A stretch of DNA of 64,000 nucleotides from JABDIY01 sp963803845 (GTDB taxonomy: Bacteria; Actinomycetota; Acidimicrobiia; Acidimicrobiales; SZUA-35), in NCBI GenBank assembly GCA_963803845.1, contig CAWDNZ010000004.1, forward strand, positions 868,001-932,000. Reading direction: 5' to 3'. The notes below the pieces were generated by a model. The model searched no databases, was not told the origin of the DNA, and saw only the letters and a program-made list of their open reading frames with translations. Of the stretch, positions 50,027 to 58,504 are shown piece after piece. The translations under genes and the position numbers were made by a program. How positions within the stretch are numbered: position 1 is the first letter of the stretch; each line of letters begins with the position of its first letter.

Positions 50027-50920
50027 ATGACTGTTGTTGGAGAGGCGCTCGGCGCCCTACAGCGCATGGGCGGCGAAGTCCTGCGGCATCGCATCTCTGG
50101 CGACTCCGAGATGCCCTCGTCGGACTTGGTCAGCCGCTCTGACCTTGGTCTCTTTGGCCCGCAGAGCACCGTATGGCGCGTGCACGGGGACGCTGCCATG
50201 CTGATCGGCGGGATTCGCAGTCTTCTCTTCCAGACGTTGCATCCACTGGCCATGGCTGGCGTGGACCAACACTCCAACTATCGGCATGACCCGTGGGGGC
50301 GGCTGAACCGAACTGGCCGATTCGTTGGCGCAACCACGTTCGGGTCCACTGCTGCCGCCCAGCAACAGATCGAAATGGTGAAACGAGTGCATCGCCACGT
50401 GCGGGGGGTCGATTCCAAGGGTCGCCCCTACTCCGCCGGTGATCCGCACCTTCTCAACTGGGTCCATGTGGTCGAGACCGACAGCTTCCTCGAGGCATTC
50501 AACCGGTATGGCCAAGGGAAGCTGACCGACGCCGAGAAGGACTCCTATGTGGAGGAGATGGCGCAGGTGGCGCTGCGATTGGGCGCAGAAGGTGTGCCTC
50601 GTTCGGTTCAGGAACTCAACGATTGTGTTCAAGCGTTTCGGCCCGAGCTCGAGGTGTCCCAAGCCGCCCACCAGACCGTGAGGTTTTTGTTGGCCCCGCC
50701 CGACCTGCCGCTGCTCGGCCGTATTCCCTACGCCGTGCTGTTCGCCGCAGCAGCGGCCTCATTACCGGGGTATGCCCAGCGCATGCTCCGCCTGCCGATC
50801 GTTCCGTTGGTAGAGCCGTTGGCCGTGCGCCCCGCCGCGCTTCTGCTGACGCGGGGGCTGGGCTGGTTCATGGCGGGTTCGGAACGATCCGGGGTCCTGG
50901 AGGACCGACTGCATGCCTAA
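50027..50920 (+). CDS. Oxygenase MpaB family protein (DUF2236)
   Basis: A 297-residue protein of the MpaB/latex-clearing-protein-like family, predicted haem-binding oxygenases. Family features are VWRVHGDAAMLIGGIRSLLFQ near the N-terminus, LHPLAMAGVDQHS, the DPWGRLNRTGRFVGATTFG segment, the H-x-x-V-R-G region (KRVHRHVRGV) and DPHLLNWVHVVETDSFLEA. The substrate is unknown. It lies 48 bp after the metalloprotease gene on the same strand and converges on pgi with a 57-bp gap; no neighbour suggests the substrate. Confidence 0.85.
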   Translation: MTVVGEALGALQRMGGEVLRHRISGDSEMPSSDLVSRSDLGLFGPQSTVWRVHGDAAMLIGGIRSLLFQTLHPLAMAGVDQHSNYRHDPWGRLNRTGRFVGATTFGSTAAAQQQIEMVKRVHRHVRGVDSKGRPYSAGDPHLLNWVHVVETDSFLEAFNRYGQGKLTDAEKDSYVEEMAQVALRLGAEGVPRSVQELNDCVQAFRPELEVSQAAHQTVRFLLAPPDLPLLGRIPYAVLFAAAAASLPGYAQRMLRLPIVPLVEPLAVRPAALLLTRGLGWFMAGSERSGVLEDRLHA

Positions 50921-50977
50921 GGCGCAAACCTTCGGAGGGCCCTGACGGGGTCGAACAGACCCGCGGCACCGAACCGG

Positions 50978-52492
50978 CTAAGCGTCCAGAAATTCGGTGA
51001 GCGCCACCCGGCCCACCCGGGCCCCAACGGCCTGGAGGGCGGCGTAGTCACCTGCAGCCTGCGCCGCCTTGAGCTGACCGAAGGTGAAGGGCTGATCCGG
51101 AATGGCCACATCGGTCCGATCCTCACCCATGATCTGTATGGCAACAAAACGGTAAGGCTTTCCTTTGTGGAGTTGACCAGTGGAGTGGAGGTACCGCGGG
51201 CCGATCCCCATGGTGGTAGCCACACCCAAGCGTTGGCCCAACTGGTGGAGCTTCCGAGTGACCTTGTCCACCGTGCCCGAAGCTGGATCCACGTAGGCGC
51301 AAAGGTTGATGAAGTCCCCGGGTGCGAGGAGCGACAGCATTTGGGGAACCGGTACGAGCGGAATCGCCGGGATGCCGGTGCTGAGAACATGATCGGTAGC
51401 GGCCTTGGCGGCGGCAACGTTTGGCTGATCGAAGGGGTTGACGCCCAGGACTGCGCCCGCCACCGCTGTAGCAAACTCCCAGAGGAGCACTTGGGCACCG
51501 ATATCGGTGCTCTCGGCAAGGGGGATCGACACGACCGGCGCACCCGCGGGGATTTGATCGAGGCCGGGTGGCGAGCCGATGACCACGAAAAATCGGTCGT
51601 CGCCGTAGGCCGCCGCGTTTGCCGGCTCGTCCACGATGGGAACAACACCTTCGCCGTGTTTCCCGGTGGACTCGGCCAACAGTTGCTCCAACCAAACGCC
51701 CAGGTGCCGGGCCAACGGATCGATCAGGATCGTGCATTTGTCCCGGCCCAGTTGGGCCGCCACCGCCATCGATGCTCCCAGGAGAACCGCCGGGTTGGAG
51801 TTCTCCGGCCCATGCAACTCCGGGACCAGCTCCCGGGCGGACTCGAGCAACTTGGCGATAGGTGCGCCAACCAGCGCACCGGGCATCAAGCCAAAATAGG
51901 AGAGTGCCGAAAAGCGACCGCCGATGTCGGCGCGGTTCTGAAAGACCCGGCGGTAGCCGTGTTGGTCGGCCAACGCAATCATGGCGGACCCGGGGTCGGT
52001 GATCACGGTGAACTGCGGCCCCCGTTGGAGGCGGCTCCAAAAGGTGGCCAGTTGACTGGTGGTCTCCAACGTGGAGCCTGATTTCGAGGCCCCCACAAAC
52101 AGCGTGTCGGTTATTTGGCGGTCGGCCAGGATCCGATCGATTGCCGCGGGATCCGTAGTATCCACCACGGTAAGGCTGAGTCCCTCGCACGTTGTGAACG
52201 TTTTGGCGAGCACCTCGGGGAACAACGTGGAGCCGCCCATGCCGCAGATAACCGCCTTGCTCATACCGTCGGCCTGAACTCCGGCGGCGAACATCTCCAT
52301 CTCCGAGACAGCTCCGTTCATCTCATCGAGAAGATGGAGCCAGCCCATCCGATCGCTGATTTCGGTGGGGTCGGAAGACCACAGTGTGTGATCTCCATCC
52401 CATATTCGGCTTACTGCGTCGCTCTCCGTGAGTGTCTGGACAGCGGTTGTTACCGCTTCATGTATTGGGCCCAGAGACAATGTCAGTTCCAT
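50978..52492 (-). CDS. pgi: Glucose-6-phosphate isomerase
   Basis: A 504-residue SIS-fold isomerase interconverting glucose 6-phosphate and fructose 6-phosphate. Recognisable parts are the first SIS motif (ICGMGGSTLFPEVLAKTF), FVGASKSGSTLETTSQLATF, the sugar-phosphate binding FSALSYFGLMPGAL, GTGKHGEG-like TGKHGEGVVPIV and HKGKPYRF near the C-terminus. It resembles the isomerase half of bifunctional transaldolase/isomerase proteins more than classical PGI, but no transaldolase domain is attached. The frame is open to 52717; ATG 52492 is chosen because the upstream residues are a translated antisense of the neighbour's signal region. The start region is divergent from, and almost touches, the next metalloprotease gene. 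Confidence 0.9.
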   Translation of the reverse strand: MELTLSLGPIHEAVTTAVQTLTESDAVSRIWDGDHTLWSSDPTEISDRMGWLHLLDEMNGAVSEMEMFAAGVQADGMSKAVICGMGGSTLFPEVLAKTFTTCEGLSLTVVDTTDPAAIDRILADRQITDTLFVGASKSGSTLETTSQLATFWSRLQRGPQFTVITDPGSAMIALADQHGYRRVFQNRADIGGRFSALSYFGLMPGALVGAPIAKLLESARELVPELHGPENSNPAVLLGASMAVAAQLGRDKCTILIDPLARHLGVWLEQLLAESTGKHGEGVVPIVDEPANAAAYGDDRFFVVIGSPPGLDQIPAGAPVVSIPLAESTDIGAQVLLWEFATAVAGAVLGVNPFDQPNVAAAKAATDHVLSTGIPAIPLVPVPQMLSLLAPGDFINLCAYVDPASGTVDKVTRKLHQLGQRLGVATTMGIGPRYLHSTGQLHKGKPYRFVAIQIMGEDRTDVAIPDQPFTFGQLKAAQAAGDYAALQAVGARVGRVALTEFLDA

Positions 52493-52515
52493 GTCAGCGA
52501 GCCTACGCTTTAGGG

Positions 52516-54897
52516 GTGCTTGGCCGCCCCATTCGGATCGTTGTAGGGGTAGTTGGGCTCCTTCTTTTCTCTGCGGGCGCCCCGGCCCTTGCGGCGCAGT
52601 CAGATGTCGGTTCTGATGAGCTGCAACGCCGGAGTGTCGAAACCGTGGTGGAGGCGCAGTCAGATGTCGGTTCTGATGAGCTGCAACGCCGGAGTGTCGA
52701 AACCGTGGTGGAGCCACGGGATGGCCATAGTGCCGATCCCGCCGGTCCGCACGGCACGGCTTTGGAGGGCTCGTCTCTGCTGGAGCGCGTAGAGCGGACT
52801 CGTCAGATACGCGGGAAACACCTCCAGAAGCCCTTTTCGGGGCGTCGTATCGCTGGTTCGATCACCACCACCTACGAGGCTCCAACCCCGGCTGCGGTCC
52901 GTACGGTCATCGACGCCGCGGTGCAGCAGTGGGACAGCGTGCTCGATCTCTCGCCGGGTGCACCGGTGGAAATCTCGGTCCTGTGGACAGATCTAGGTTC
53001 CCGCCTGCTCGGCCAGGCCGGAACCGAAGGGGAATACCGTGACGCTGGGCAGTTCCCCACAGATCGCTGGTATCCGGCGGCGTTGGCCAACCAGCTGGCC
53101 AATCTCGATGTCAACGGACCGGGCACCCCCGAAATTCTTGTGGAGTTGAACAGCGGTCTTGGAGACGATTGGTACATAGGCAATGACGGTCGACCCGGCG
53201 ATGGGCAGATCGATTTGTACTCCGTAGTCCTTCATGAGATCGCTCATGGCATGGGCTTCATGGGTTCTGCCAGCGCAACCCGGGCCGGCTCGGCCTCGGT
53301 CGACTACGCCCCGCCATCGATCTACGACGATTTCATCCAGACCAACGCCGGTAAGCGCCTTACCAAAATGTCGGAGGCCGACGCCGTCCGCGAATTGACC
53401 TCTGGGGCTCTGGCGATCGACGTGGGCTTCGGTCGCACGATGCCGGTGTCTGCTCCAACTCGTTTCGTCAATGGCTCCTCGTACAGCCACTTCGACGAGT
53501 CGATCGATCCGTCCGCCCCCGGGGCCCTCATGACCCCGTCGCTTCGCAACGGCGAAATCCAGCGATCCCTCGATGCCGCGGTGATCGGGGTGCTGGATCA
53601 GGTGGGCTGGCGGCTAGCCACGGCTCTGCTACAACCCACCGTCGGTGCTGTGTCGGTGTCATCGGAGACGGTTGAGGTCACCTGGAATGAGGAGTGGTCA
53701 ATCCCGGCCACGTTCCCCGATGCCTACGCCATCACCGCAATCCCCACAACTTCCTCCGGGCCGTTGCCTCCCGTTGAATCTGTTCGAGTTCTACCACCTT
53801 TGGCTTTCGAAGCGGTTCTCCCCCGGCTGCAAAACGGCACGGCCTACATCTTGAGCGTGGCACCCAGCCGAGCCGGCTGGTCTGCGGGAGCTTCGGTGGA
53901 TACCACCGTGGTCCTGCCGGCCAACCCCAATCGCGTCGGTGCTCTCAAGACCGTTTCCGGTTCGCCAATTGAGTTGGTGTGGGATAGGCCGCCGGAGTCA
54001 GGCAAGCCAGTGTCTGATTTCGAAGTTCAGCACCGTGCCGGAACCGAGCGCACGTGGTCTCCCGCCCGCACCACGGCCAGCCAGTCGGCTCAGTTCGAAC
54101 TGCCAAACGGCCGCTATTGGTTCAGGGTCCGCGCCATCAACGCCACAGGTCCCGGCCCCTGGCAGGAAACACCGATCCAAGGTGTTTCCAGTAGCGCCGT
54201 GCGCTATTTGCCGGTCGATGGTCAGATCGCCCGGTTGTATGCGGCCTATCTTGGCCGAACACCGGATCAGGGCGGTCTTAGGTATTGGCGCACATTGCGT
54301 GCCGAAGGCGCCGGGATGGTGGCAGTGTCTACTGCATTCTCTGTTTCGGAGGAGTTCGTGCAGACCTATGGCGCCCTCACCGATGCCGAGTTCGTCAACC
54401 GCGTCTATCGCAACGTGCTCGGTCGGGAACCGGATGCGTCCGGGTATGCCTACTGGCTTGGCCTTCTCGGGGAAGGGACCGGACGTGGCCGAATCACGCT
54501 CGAGTTCTCCGAGAGCCCCGAGTTCGTGACACGTACGGGCACAGCGCCACCTCAATCGGCTCCTTCGGCTGCGGTAGAGCGCATCTATATCGCCGCCTTG
54601 CGGCGCCTCCCCACAGCATCGGAATTACAGGCCGGACACATCACTCTTAACCGGTCGGGCGGTTCGCAACTGGCCCAGCGCTTGGTGGAGACCACAGAGT
54701 TCCGGCAGCTCTACGGTCCGCTGAACAACGCCCAATTCCTCGATGTGGTCCACGAGAACGTGAGTGAGCGACGCGGTGAGGAATCCGCGGTCGGCATCCT
54801 GTTGGCTCAACTCCAATCCGGAACCAGTCGAGGCTCTGTCTTGGCGAGACTGGCCGCAACTCCGGCGTTCGCCTTCGCCACGGGTTCGGCCACGTAG
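52516..54897 (+). CDS. Secreted metzincin-like metalloprotease with FN3-like and DUF4214 domains
   Basis: About 793 residues. It has a signal peptide (IRIVVGVVGLLLFSAGAPALAAQ), two exact copies of a 20-residue segment (AQSDVGSDELQRRSVETVVE), a protease domain with HEIAHGMGF (about H240, E241, H244), a later YSHFDES and a Met-turn-like GALMTPS that together suit a leishmanolysin-type zinc site, two FN3-like modules (about residues 365-575), and two DUF4214-type stretches (LYAAYLGRTPDQGGLRYW; VYRNVLGREPDASGYAYW) plus a third partial one. It shares layout with the 48503-49978 protein. Start is uncertain: GTG 52516 leaves 23 bp to the divergent pgi start, while ATG 52480 would overlap it; the frame is open from 52432. 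Confidence 0.75.
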   Translation: MLGRPIRIVVGVVGLLLFSAGAPALAAQSDVGSDELQRRSVETVVEAQSDVGSDELQRRSVETVVEPRDGHSADPAGPHGTALEGSSLLERVERTRQIRGKHLQKPFSGRRIAGSITTTYEAPTPAAVRTVIDAAVQQWDSVLDLSPGAPVEISVLWTDLGSRLLGQAGTEGEYRDAGQFPTDRWYPAALANQLANLDVNGPGTPEILVELNSGLGDDWYIGNDGRPGDGQIDLYSVVLHEIAHGMGFMGSASATRAGSASVDYAPPSIYDDFIQTNAGKRLTKMSEADAVRELTSGALAIDVGFGRTMPVSAPTRFVNGSSYSHFDESIDPSAPGALMTPSLRNGEIQRSLDAAVIGVLDQVGWRLATALLQPTVGAVSVSSETVEVTWNEEWSIPATFPDAYAITAIPTTSSGPLPPVESVRVLPPLAFEAVLPRLQNGTAYILSVAPSRAGWSAGASVDTTVVLPANPNRVGALKTVSGSPIELVWDRPPESGKPVSDFEVQHRAGTERTWSPARTTASQSAQFELPNGRYWFRVRAINATGPGPWQETPIQGVSSSAVRYLPVDGQIARLYAAYLGRTPDQGGLRYWRTLRAEGAGMVAVSTAFSVSEEFVQTYGALTDAEFVNRVYRNVLGREPDASGYAYWLGLLGEGTGRGRITLEFSESPEFVTRTGTAPPQSAPSAAVERIYIAALRRLPTASELQAGHITLNRSGGSQLAQRLVETTEFRQLYGPLNNAQFLDVVHENVSERRGEESAVGILLAQLQSGTSRGSVLARLAATPAFAFATGSAT
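52594..52713 (+). repeat. Perfect 60-bp tandem duplication
   Basis: Bases 52594-52653 are repeated exactly at 52654-52713, starting GCGCAGTCAGATGTCGGTTC. It is in frame and directly follows the signal peptide, duplicating a 20-residue linker. Confidence 0.95.
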
Positions 54898-55011
54898 GTC
54901 TCAGCAGGAAGCTGCGCGGAGGCACTCGCCGGACGTCACGTCGATTTCTTACTATGGCAACCTGCCCGATCGGGTCGTTCCGCGGCGGCTGCTTCCTCTA
55001 CACTCTCGGGC

Positions 55012-55881
55012 GTGACTGAGATCCCAGAGCATCTGCTCAAGCGCTCCAAGGCGCGCAAAGGTACACCTGCCGGCGACGAGGCATCCTCCGGAGCCAGCGC
55101 CGGCACCGCAGTTACCCCGGCCCAGAGTTCGGGCCCCGCCCAGCCACCAGCCATTCGTGAGGCAGCCGCCGCGATCCCGCGCGATCCCGCGCCGGTTGCG
55201 CAGAAGCCTGTCCCGGCCTACGTGCAGGCCTCCCGGACTCGCAAGAAGATGCCCATGTGGGCCATGGCAATCATTCCGTTCTTCACACTGTTGTGGGCCT
55301 ACAGCTTTGCGGGCACCATGCAGCAACCCGATGTGGAAGACCCGCTTTTCACAGAGTCCGCCGCTCTTTACAGCAGCGAGGGTTGCGCCGGCTGTCACGG
55401 CGCCGGTGGTGGTGGCGGCGTGGGCTATCAGTTCTCCGACGGCGAGATCTACACCACGTTCCCCACTCCGATCGACCAGATGGTGCACATCGCTCGAGGT
55501 TCGGCGGCCATCGCTGGCTCCCAGTACGGAGATCCGGACCGTCCCGGTGGTGCCCGAGTGGCCGGCAACCGCGGCGTGATGCCCAACTATCCCAGCCTCA
55601 CTCAGAATCAACTGGAGTTGATCGTGTTTCACGAGCGAGCCACCCTAGGTGGCGAACCGACCGATAGCCCCGCCTACCAGGAGTGGATGGACCACATGCG
55701 CGAGGTCGAGGAGGGCAACGCCCCCGACCACGAAATCGATCTCGAGCTCTTCCTCAGCTGCGCCAACCCCAACTTCACACCGGAGGCCACCGGCGATGCC
55801 GGTGGCGGGGATATCGAGGAGCGCAATAAACTCTGTCCCGGTCCGCACATCGAGGCCGATCAAGAAGTAGCGGCCGGATAA
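55012..55881 (+). CDS. Membrane-anchored monohaem cytochrome c of a bc-type complex
   Basis: A 289-residue protein with a long Ala/Pro-rich cytoplasmic N-terminus opening MTEIPEHLLKRSKARK, one membrane helix (about residues 81-98) and an extracytoplasmic cytochrome c domain. The haem c site is CAGCH (125-129), followed by a Gly-rich loop; M190 in NRGVMPNY is a likely axial ligand. It is the first gene of the quinol-cytochrome c oxidoreductase operon and probably serves as cytochrome c1 substitute or electron exit. The N-terminal motif recurs in the cytochrome b C-terminal subunit encoded downstream. Starts at GTG 55012. Confidence 0.85.
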   Translation: MTEIPEHLLKRSKARKGTPAGDEASSGASAGTAVTPAQSSGPAQPPAIREAAAAIPRDPAPVAQKPVPAYVQASRTRKKMPMWAMAIIPFFTLLWAYSFAGTMQQPDVEDPLFTESAALYSSEGCAGCHGAGGGGGVGYQFSDGEIYTTFPTPIDQMVHIARGSAAIAGSQYGDPDRPGGARVAGNRGVMPNYPSLTQNQLELIVFHERATLGGEPTDSPAYQEWMDHMREVEEGNAPDHEIDLELFLSCANPNFTPEATGDAGGGDIEERNKLCPGPHIEADQEVAAG

Positions 55882-55941
55882 CCCCTGATTACCCCCGTGT
55901 CCTCCCTGTCCGATAGCTTGTGCAAAGATTCACAAAGTCTT

Positions 55942-55997
55942 AGGCTGTCAGTAGAAGCCGAGAAATTCCAACGCCCGAGGCTGTCAGTAGAAGCCGA
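55942..55997. promoter_or_regulatory. Two direct 20-bp repeats upstream of the membrane subunit gene
   Basis: AGGCTGTCAGTAGAAGCCGA occurs exactly at 55942-55961 and 55978-55997, 36 bp apart start-to-start, ending 20 bp before the ATG at 56018. Each copy can form GGCT...AGCC. The repeat could be a tandem operator, an mRNA processing/stability element, or a short duplication. Confidence 0.5.
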
Positions 55998-56017
55998 AAT
56001 TTGAGGTCGTCTCCACC

Positions 56018-56461
56018 ATGGTTGCCCTAATTCTCTCCATCATCGTCACCGCTTTGTTGGCTGCGCTTGTCTATTTGTACGGGTCGCGCCGTCCCACGGG
56101 TACGCCACTTACGTGGGGCGAGGCCATGGTGGGTTCTGTATATGCCTTCTTCCTCACATTCCTCGTCTTCGGTGTGGTGCCCCATCAATGGCTCACCCTC
56201 GCCGAGAATGAACTCAGCTTCCGGGCCGATCGCCTGTTCACCTTCTGGGGCCTCGTGGTCCCTCAGAGCGAGGGCGGTTGGTTCCCCTTCGATATCACCT
56301 TGCGAGCGGTGTCCGACTCCATCGCCGCCATTATCTACATCATTGCCCTCGGGATCATGGTCAAGATGTTCATCGACTGGCAGAGCCGGAGCAAAGAGAA
56401 GAAGGATGCGGGCGTGGTCCCCACCTCTACTTATGGCCGGCCGCTGGTGAAGCGAGGCTGA
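56018..56461 (+). CDS. Small membrane protein of the bc-complex operon, unknown
   Basis: A 147-residue protein with three likely membrane helices: about residues 2-20 (ALILSIIVTALLAALVYLY), 36-56 (AMVGSVYAFFLTFLVFGVV) and 98-118 (SIAAIIYIIALGIMVKMFI). The C-terminus is charged (RSKEKKDAGVV). No family is recognised. It sits between the cytochrome c gene and a ferredoxin gene, with only 1 bp to the latter, so it may anchor the ferredoxin to the membrane complex (inference). Confidence 0.7.
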   Translation: MVALILSIIVTALLAALVYLYGSRRPTGTPLTWGEAMVGSVYAFFLTFLVFGVVPHQWLTLAENELSFRADRLFTFWGLVVPQSEGGWFPFDITLRAVSDSIAAIIYIIALGIMVKMFIDWQSRSKEKKDAGVVPTSTYGRPLVKRG

Positions 56462-56462
56462 C

Positions 56463-56879
56463 GTGGGCTATCAGGACGCCAATCCGCCTCTCCCGGAATT
56501 CCGGGATGACTATGTCCTCGTTGAGGTAGACGCCGACTATCTGGCGCGCGCCGTCAAGCCCAAACAATTCATTCACATCGATCAGACGGAGTGCATCGCC
56601 TGCGAGGGCTGTGTAGACATCTGTCCGTGGAAGTGCATACACATGCAGCCCAACGAGGCGGTGGCGCAAGCGTTCGGCACGGTGGCGCCCGGTGACGACC
56701 CAAACGATGCGTTCATCTTCACTATCGACGACGACGTGTGCACCCGGTGCGCTCTCTGCGTCGACCGATGCCCTACCGGTGTCATCATCCTCGGCAAGAT
56801 CAGCGAACCGTCAGTGTTCGGTGATCACAATCAGCGCACCAATGGCCACGGTTATGGCTATGGCATGCGCCTCGCCTAG
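56463..56879 (+). CDS. 2[4Fe-4S] ferredoxin of the bc-complex operon
   Basis: A 138-residue ferredoxin with two complete C-x2-C-x2-C-x3-C-P clusters: C44, C47, C50, C54 (CIACEGCVDICPWKC) and C93, C96, C99, C103 (CTRCALCVDRCPTG), separated by an insert with the acidic GDDPNDAF. N- and C-terminal extensions (ending GHGYGYGMRLA) are unusual for small soluble ferredoxins. Starts with GTG 56463. Its place inside a quinol-cytochrome c oxidoreductase operon suggests it is a dedicated electron carrier or a subunit on the cytoplasmic side. No membrane helix is present. Confidence 0.9.
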   Translation: MGYQDANPPLPEFRDDYVLVEVDADYLARAVKPKQFIHIDQTECIACEGCVDICPWKCIHMQPNEAVAQAFGTVAPGDDPNDAFIFTIDDDVCTRCALCVDRCPTGVIILGKISEPSVFGDHNQRTNGHGYGYGMRLA

Positions 56880-56920
56880 TTTCCGCTCTAACGAATTCCT
56901 CCGACTGAAAGTCCAACCAG

Positions 56921-57712
56921 ATGGCTAAATCAATTCAGGACAAGCCAACCCTCGCTGAGAGGGCCGGTGACATCGCCACTCAGACCACCAGCGCTGTTCA
57001 GGGCAGCCAGGCCTGGAACTCCATTTTCCGTCCCGGTTCGGTATTTCGCAAGGGCTATACCGATAGCCCCCGAAACCGGAGCTACGTGATCATGAACAGC
57101 GTGCTCTATCACTTGCATCCGGTGAAGGTGAAGCGCCATGCGGTGAAAGTCAGCTACACGCTGTGTCTGGGTGGGCTGAGTTTCTTCCTGTTCATCCTGC
57201 TCACCATCACGGGCATCTTCCTGATGTTCTTCTACCGGCCAACGGCGGCCGCAGCATGGGACGACATCGCCACGCTGCAAACCGGCGTAGCCTTCGGCCT
57301 ATTGGTCCGCAACATGCACCGATGGGGGGCACACCTCATGGTGCTCTCGGTGTTCCTCCACATGGCTCGGGTCTTCTATCACGGCGCGTACAAACCACCG
57401 CGTGAGTTCAACTGGGTGATCGGCGTTCTACTCCTTCAGTTCACGCTGCTGCTCTCTTTCACCGGCTATCTGTTGCCGTGGGACCAGTTGGCGCTCTGGG
57501 CGGTCACCGTCGGCACCAACATGATGGGGTATACGCCGGTCTTTGGTAACGAGGTGCGCTTTGTGCTCCTCGGTGGCACCGTCATCGGCCGAGAGACGCT
57601 GCTGCGCTGGTATGTGCTCCATGTTTTACTTCTTCCTTTCGTCACCGTTATCTTCCTTGCCGTCCACTTCTGGCGGGTTCGCAAGGACGGCGGGATCTCC
57701 GGACCGCTCTAA
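56921..57712 (+). CDS. Cytochrome b, N-terminal (b6-type) subunit
   Basis: A 263-residue split cytochrome b with four helices and the haem b ligands H133/H147 (NMHRWGAHLMVLSVFLHM) and H234/H249. The second pair spacing of 15 residues is the b6 type. C82 in SYTLCLGGLSFF occupies the place of the cysteine that covalently binds haem c_i (c_n) in cytochrome b6 and in Bacillus-type complexes, and TFFYRP-like MFFYRPTAA also matches b6. An N-terminal soluble extension of about 60 residues precedes the first helix. It is the quinol-oxidising core of the complex, completed by the next gene. Confidence 0.93.
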   Translation: MAKSIQDKPTLAERAGDIATQTTSAVQGSQAWNSIFRPGSVFRKGYTDSPRNRSYVIMNSVLYHLHPVKVKRHAVKVSYTLCLGGLSFFLFILLTITGIFLMFFYRPTAAAAWDDIATLQTGVAFGLLVRNMHRWGAHLMVLSVFLHMARVFYHGAYKPPREFNWVIGVLLLQFTLLLSFTGYLLPWDQLALWAVTVGTNMMGYTPVFGNEVRFVLLGGTVIGRETLLRWYVLHVLLLPFVTVIFLAVHFWRVRKDGGISGPL

Positions 57713-57730
57713 GCAAAGGCTGAAACACCA

Positions 57731-58492
57731 ATGACCGAGATTCCAGAACATCTCCGCAAGCGGGCTTCTGAGGCCAAGAAGAAGGCCGAGAGCGCAGACG
57801 CACCACCGGCCGCTGACGCCGCGCCGGCCGCGTCCTCGGCGGCGGAATCCAAGATTCCCGCCCACCTGTTGGAACGTTCCAAGAGTGCCAAGTCTTCCGG
57901 TGGCACCGCCACCGCCGTTGCTCCGGCGGCCAGTGCTGGAACCGCCGTGGCAGCCGCCGCTGCGTCGGGCGATCTTCCGGTGATGTCGGGCCCCCAGGGT
58001 CACACCCAACGGCTCCTCACGGTGGTCAAGAGCGGTTCGATCCAAGACATCAAGATGAAACCGCAGGACAAGGTGCACACCTGGCCTCACCTCATCGTGG
58101 TGGAGTTCGGTGCGGCGCTGTTCTGCACAGCTTTTCTCACCATCTTCAGCATCTTCGTTAATGCGCCGCTGCTGGAACTGGCCAACGCCAACCAGACCCC
58201 CAACCCGTCCAAGGCCCCGTGGTATTTCATGGGCCTGCAGGAGCTGCTCACGCTGTTCCATCCCATGGTCGCCGGGGTCACCATCCCCGGTATTGGCCTT
58301 ATCGTGCTGATCCTCGCCCCCTACATCGACAAGAACCCGTCCAATCGACCGGAGGATCGCAAGTTCGCCGTCTCCCTTTTCACCATATTCATGATGTTCT
58401 GGGCAGTACTGGTACTGATCGGCTCGTTCTTCCGGGGACCTGGTTTCAACTTCATTTTCCCCTGGGCCGAAGGCCTGTTCTTCGAACTGTAA
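57731..58492 (+). CDS. Cytochrome b, C-terminal subunit (subunit IV type)
   Basis: A 253-residue protein. The first 100 residues form an Ala-rich cytoplasmic tail with two copies of an IP-[EA]-H-L-x-[KE]-R-[SA] motif (residues 4-12 and 42-50). Three membrane helices follow (about 122-145, 182-198, 213-232). The Q_o-site motif is APWY (162-165) in NPSKAPWYFMGLQELL, where mitochondrial-type enzymes have PEWY; non-PEWY forms are associated with menaquinone. The 18-bp spacing after the N-terminal subunit shows coexpression. Together they form a split cytochrome b as in b6f-like complexes. Confidence 0.92.
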   Translation: MTEIPEHLRKRASEAKKKAESADAPPAADAAPAASSAAESKIPAHLLERSKSAKSSGGTATAVAPAASAGTAVAAAAASGDLPVMSGPQGHTQRLLTVVKSGSIQDIKMKPQDKVHTWPHLIVVEFGAALFCTAFLTIFSIFVNAPLLELANANQTPNPSKAPWYFMGLQELLTLFHPMVAGVTIPGIGLIVLILAPYIDKNPSNRPEDRKFAVSLFTIFMMFWAVLVLIGSFFRGPGFNFIFPWAEGLFFEL

Positions 58493-58504
58493 AAGGACCT
58501 TGTT

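Noticed and set aside
52493..52717. Longer N-terminus for glucose-6-phosphate isomerase
   Set aside because: The extra residues are the antisense translation of the duplicated linker and signal peptide of the opposite gene; ATG 52492 gives the normal N-terminus.
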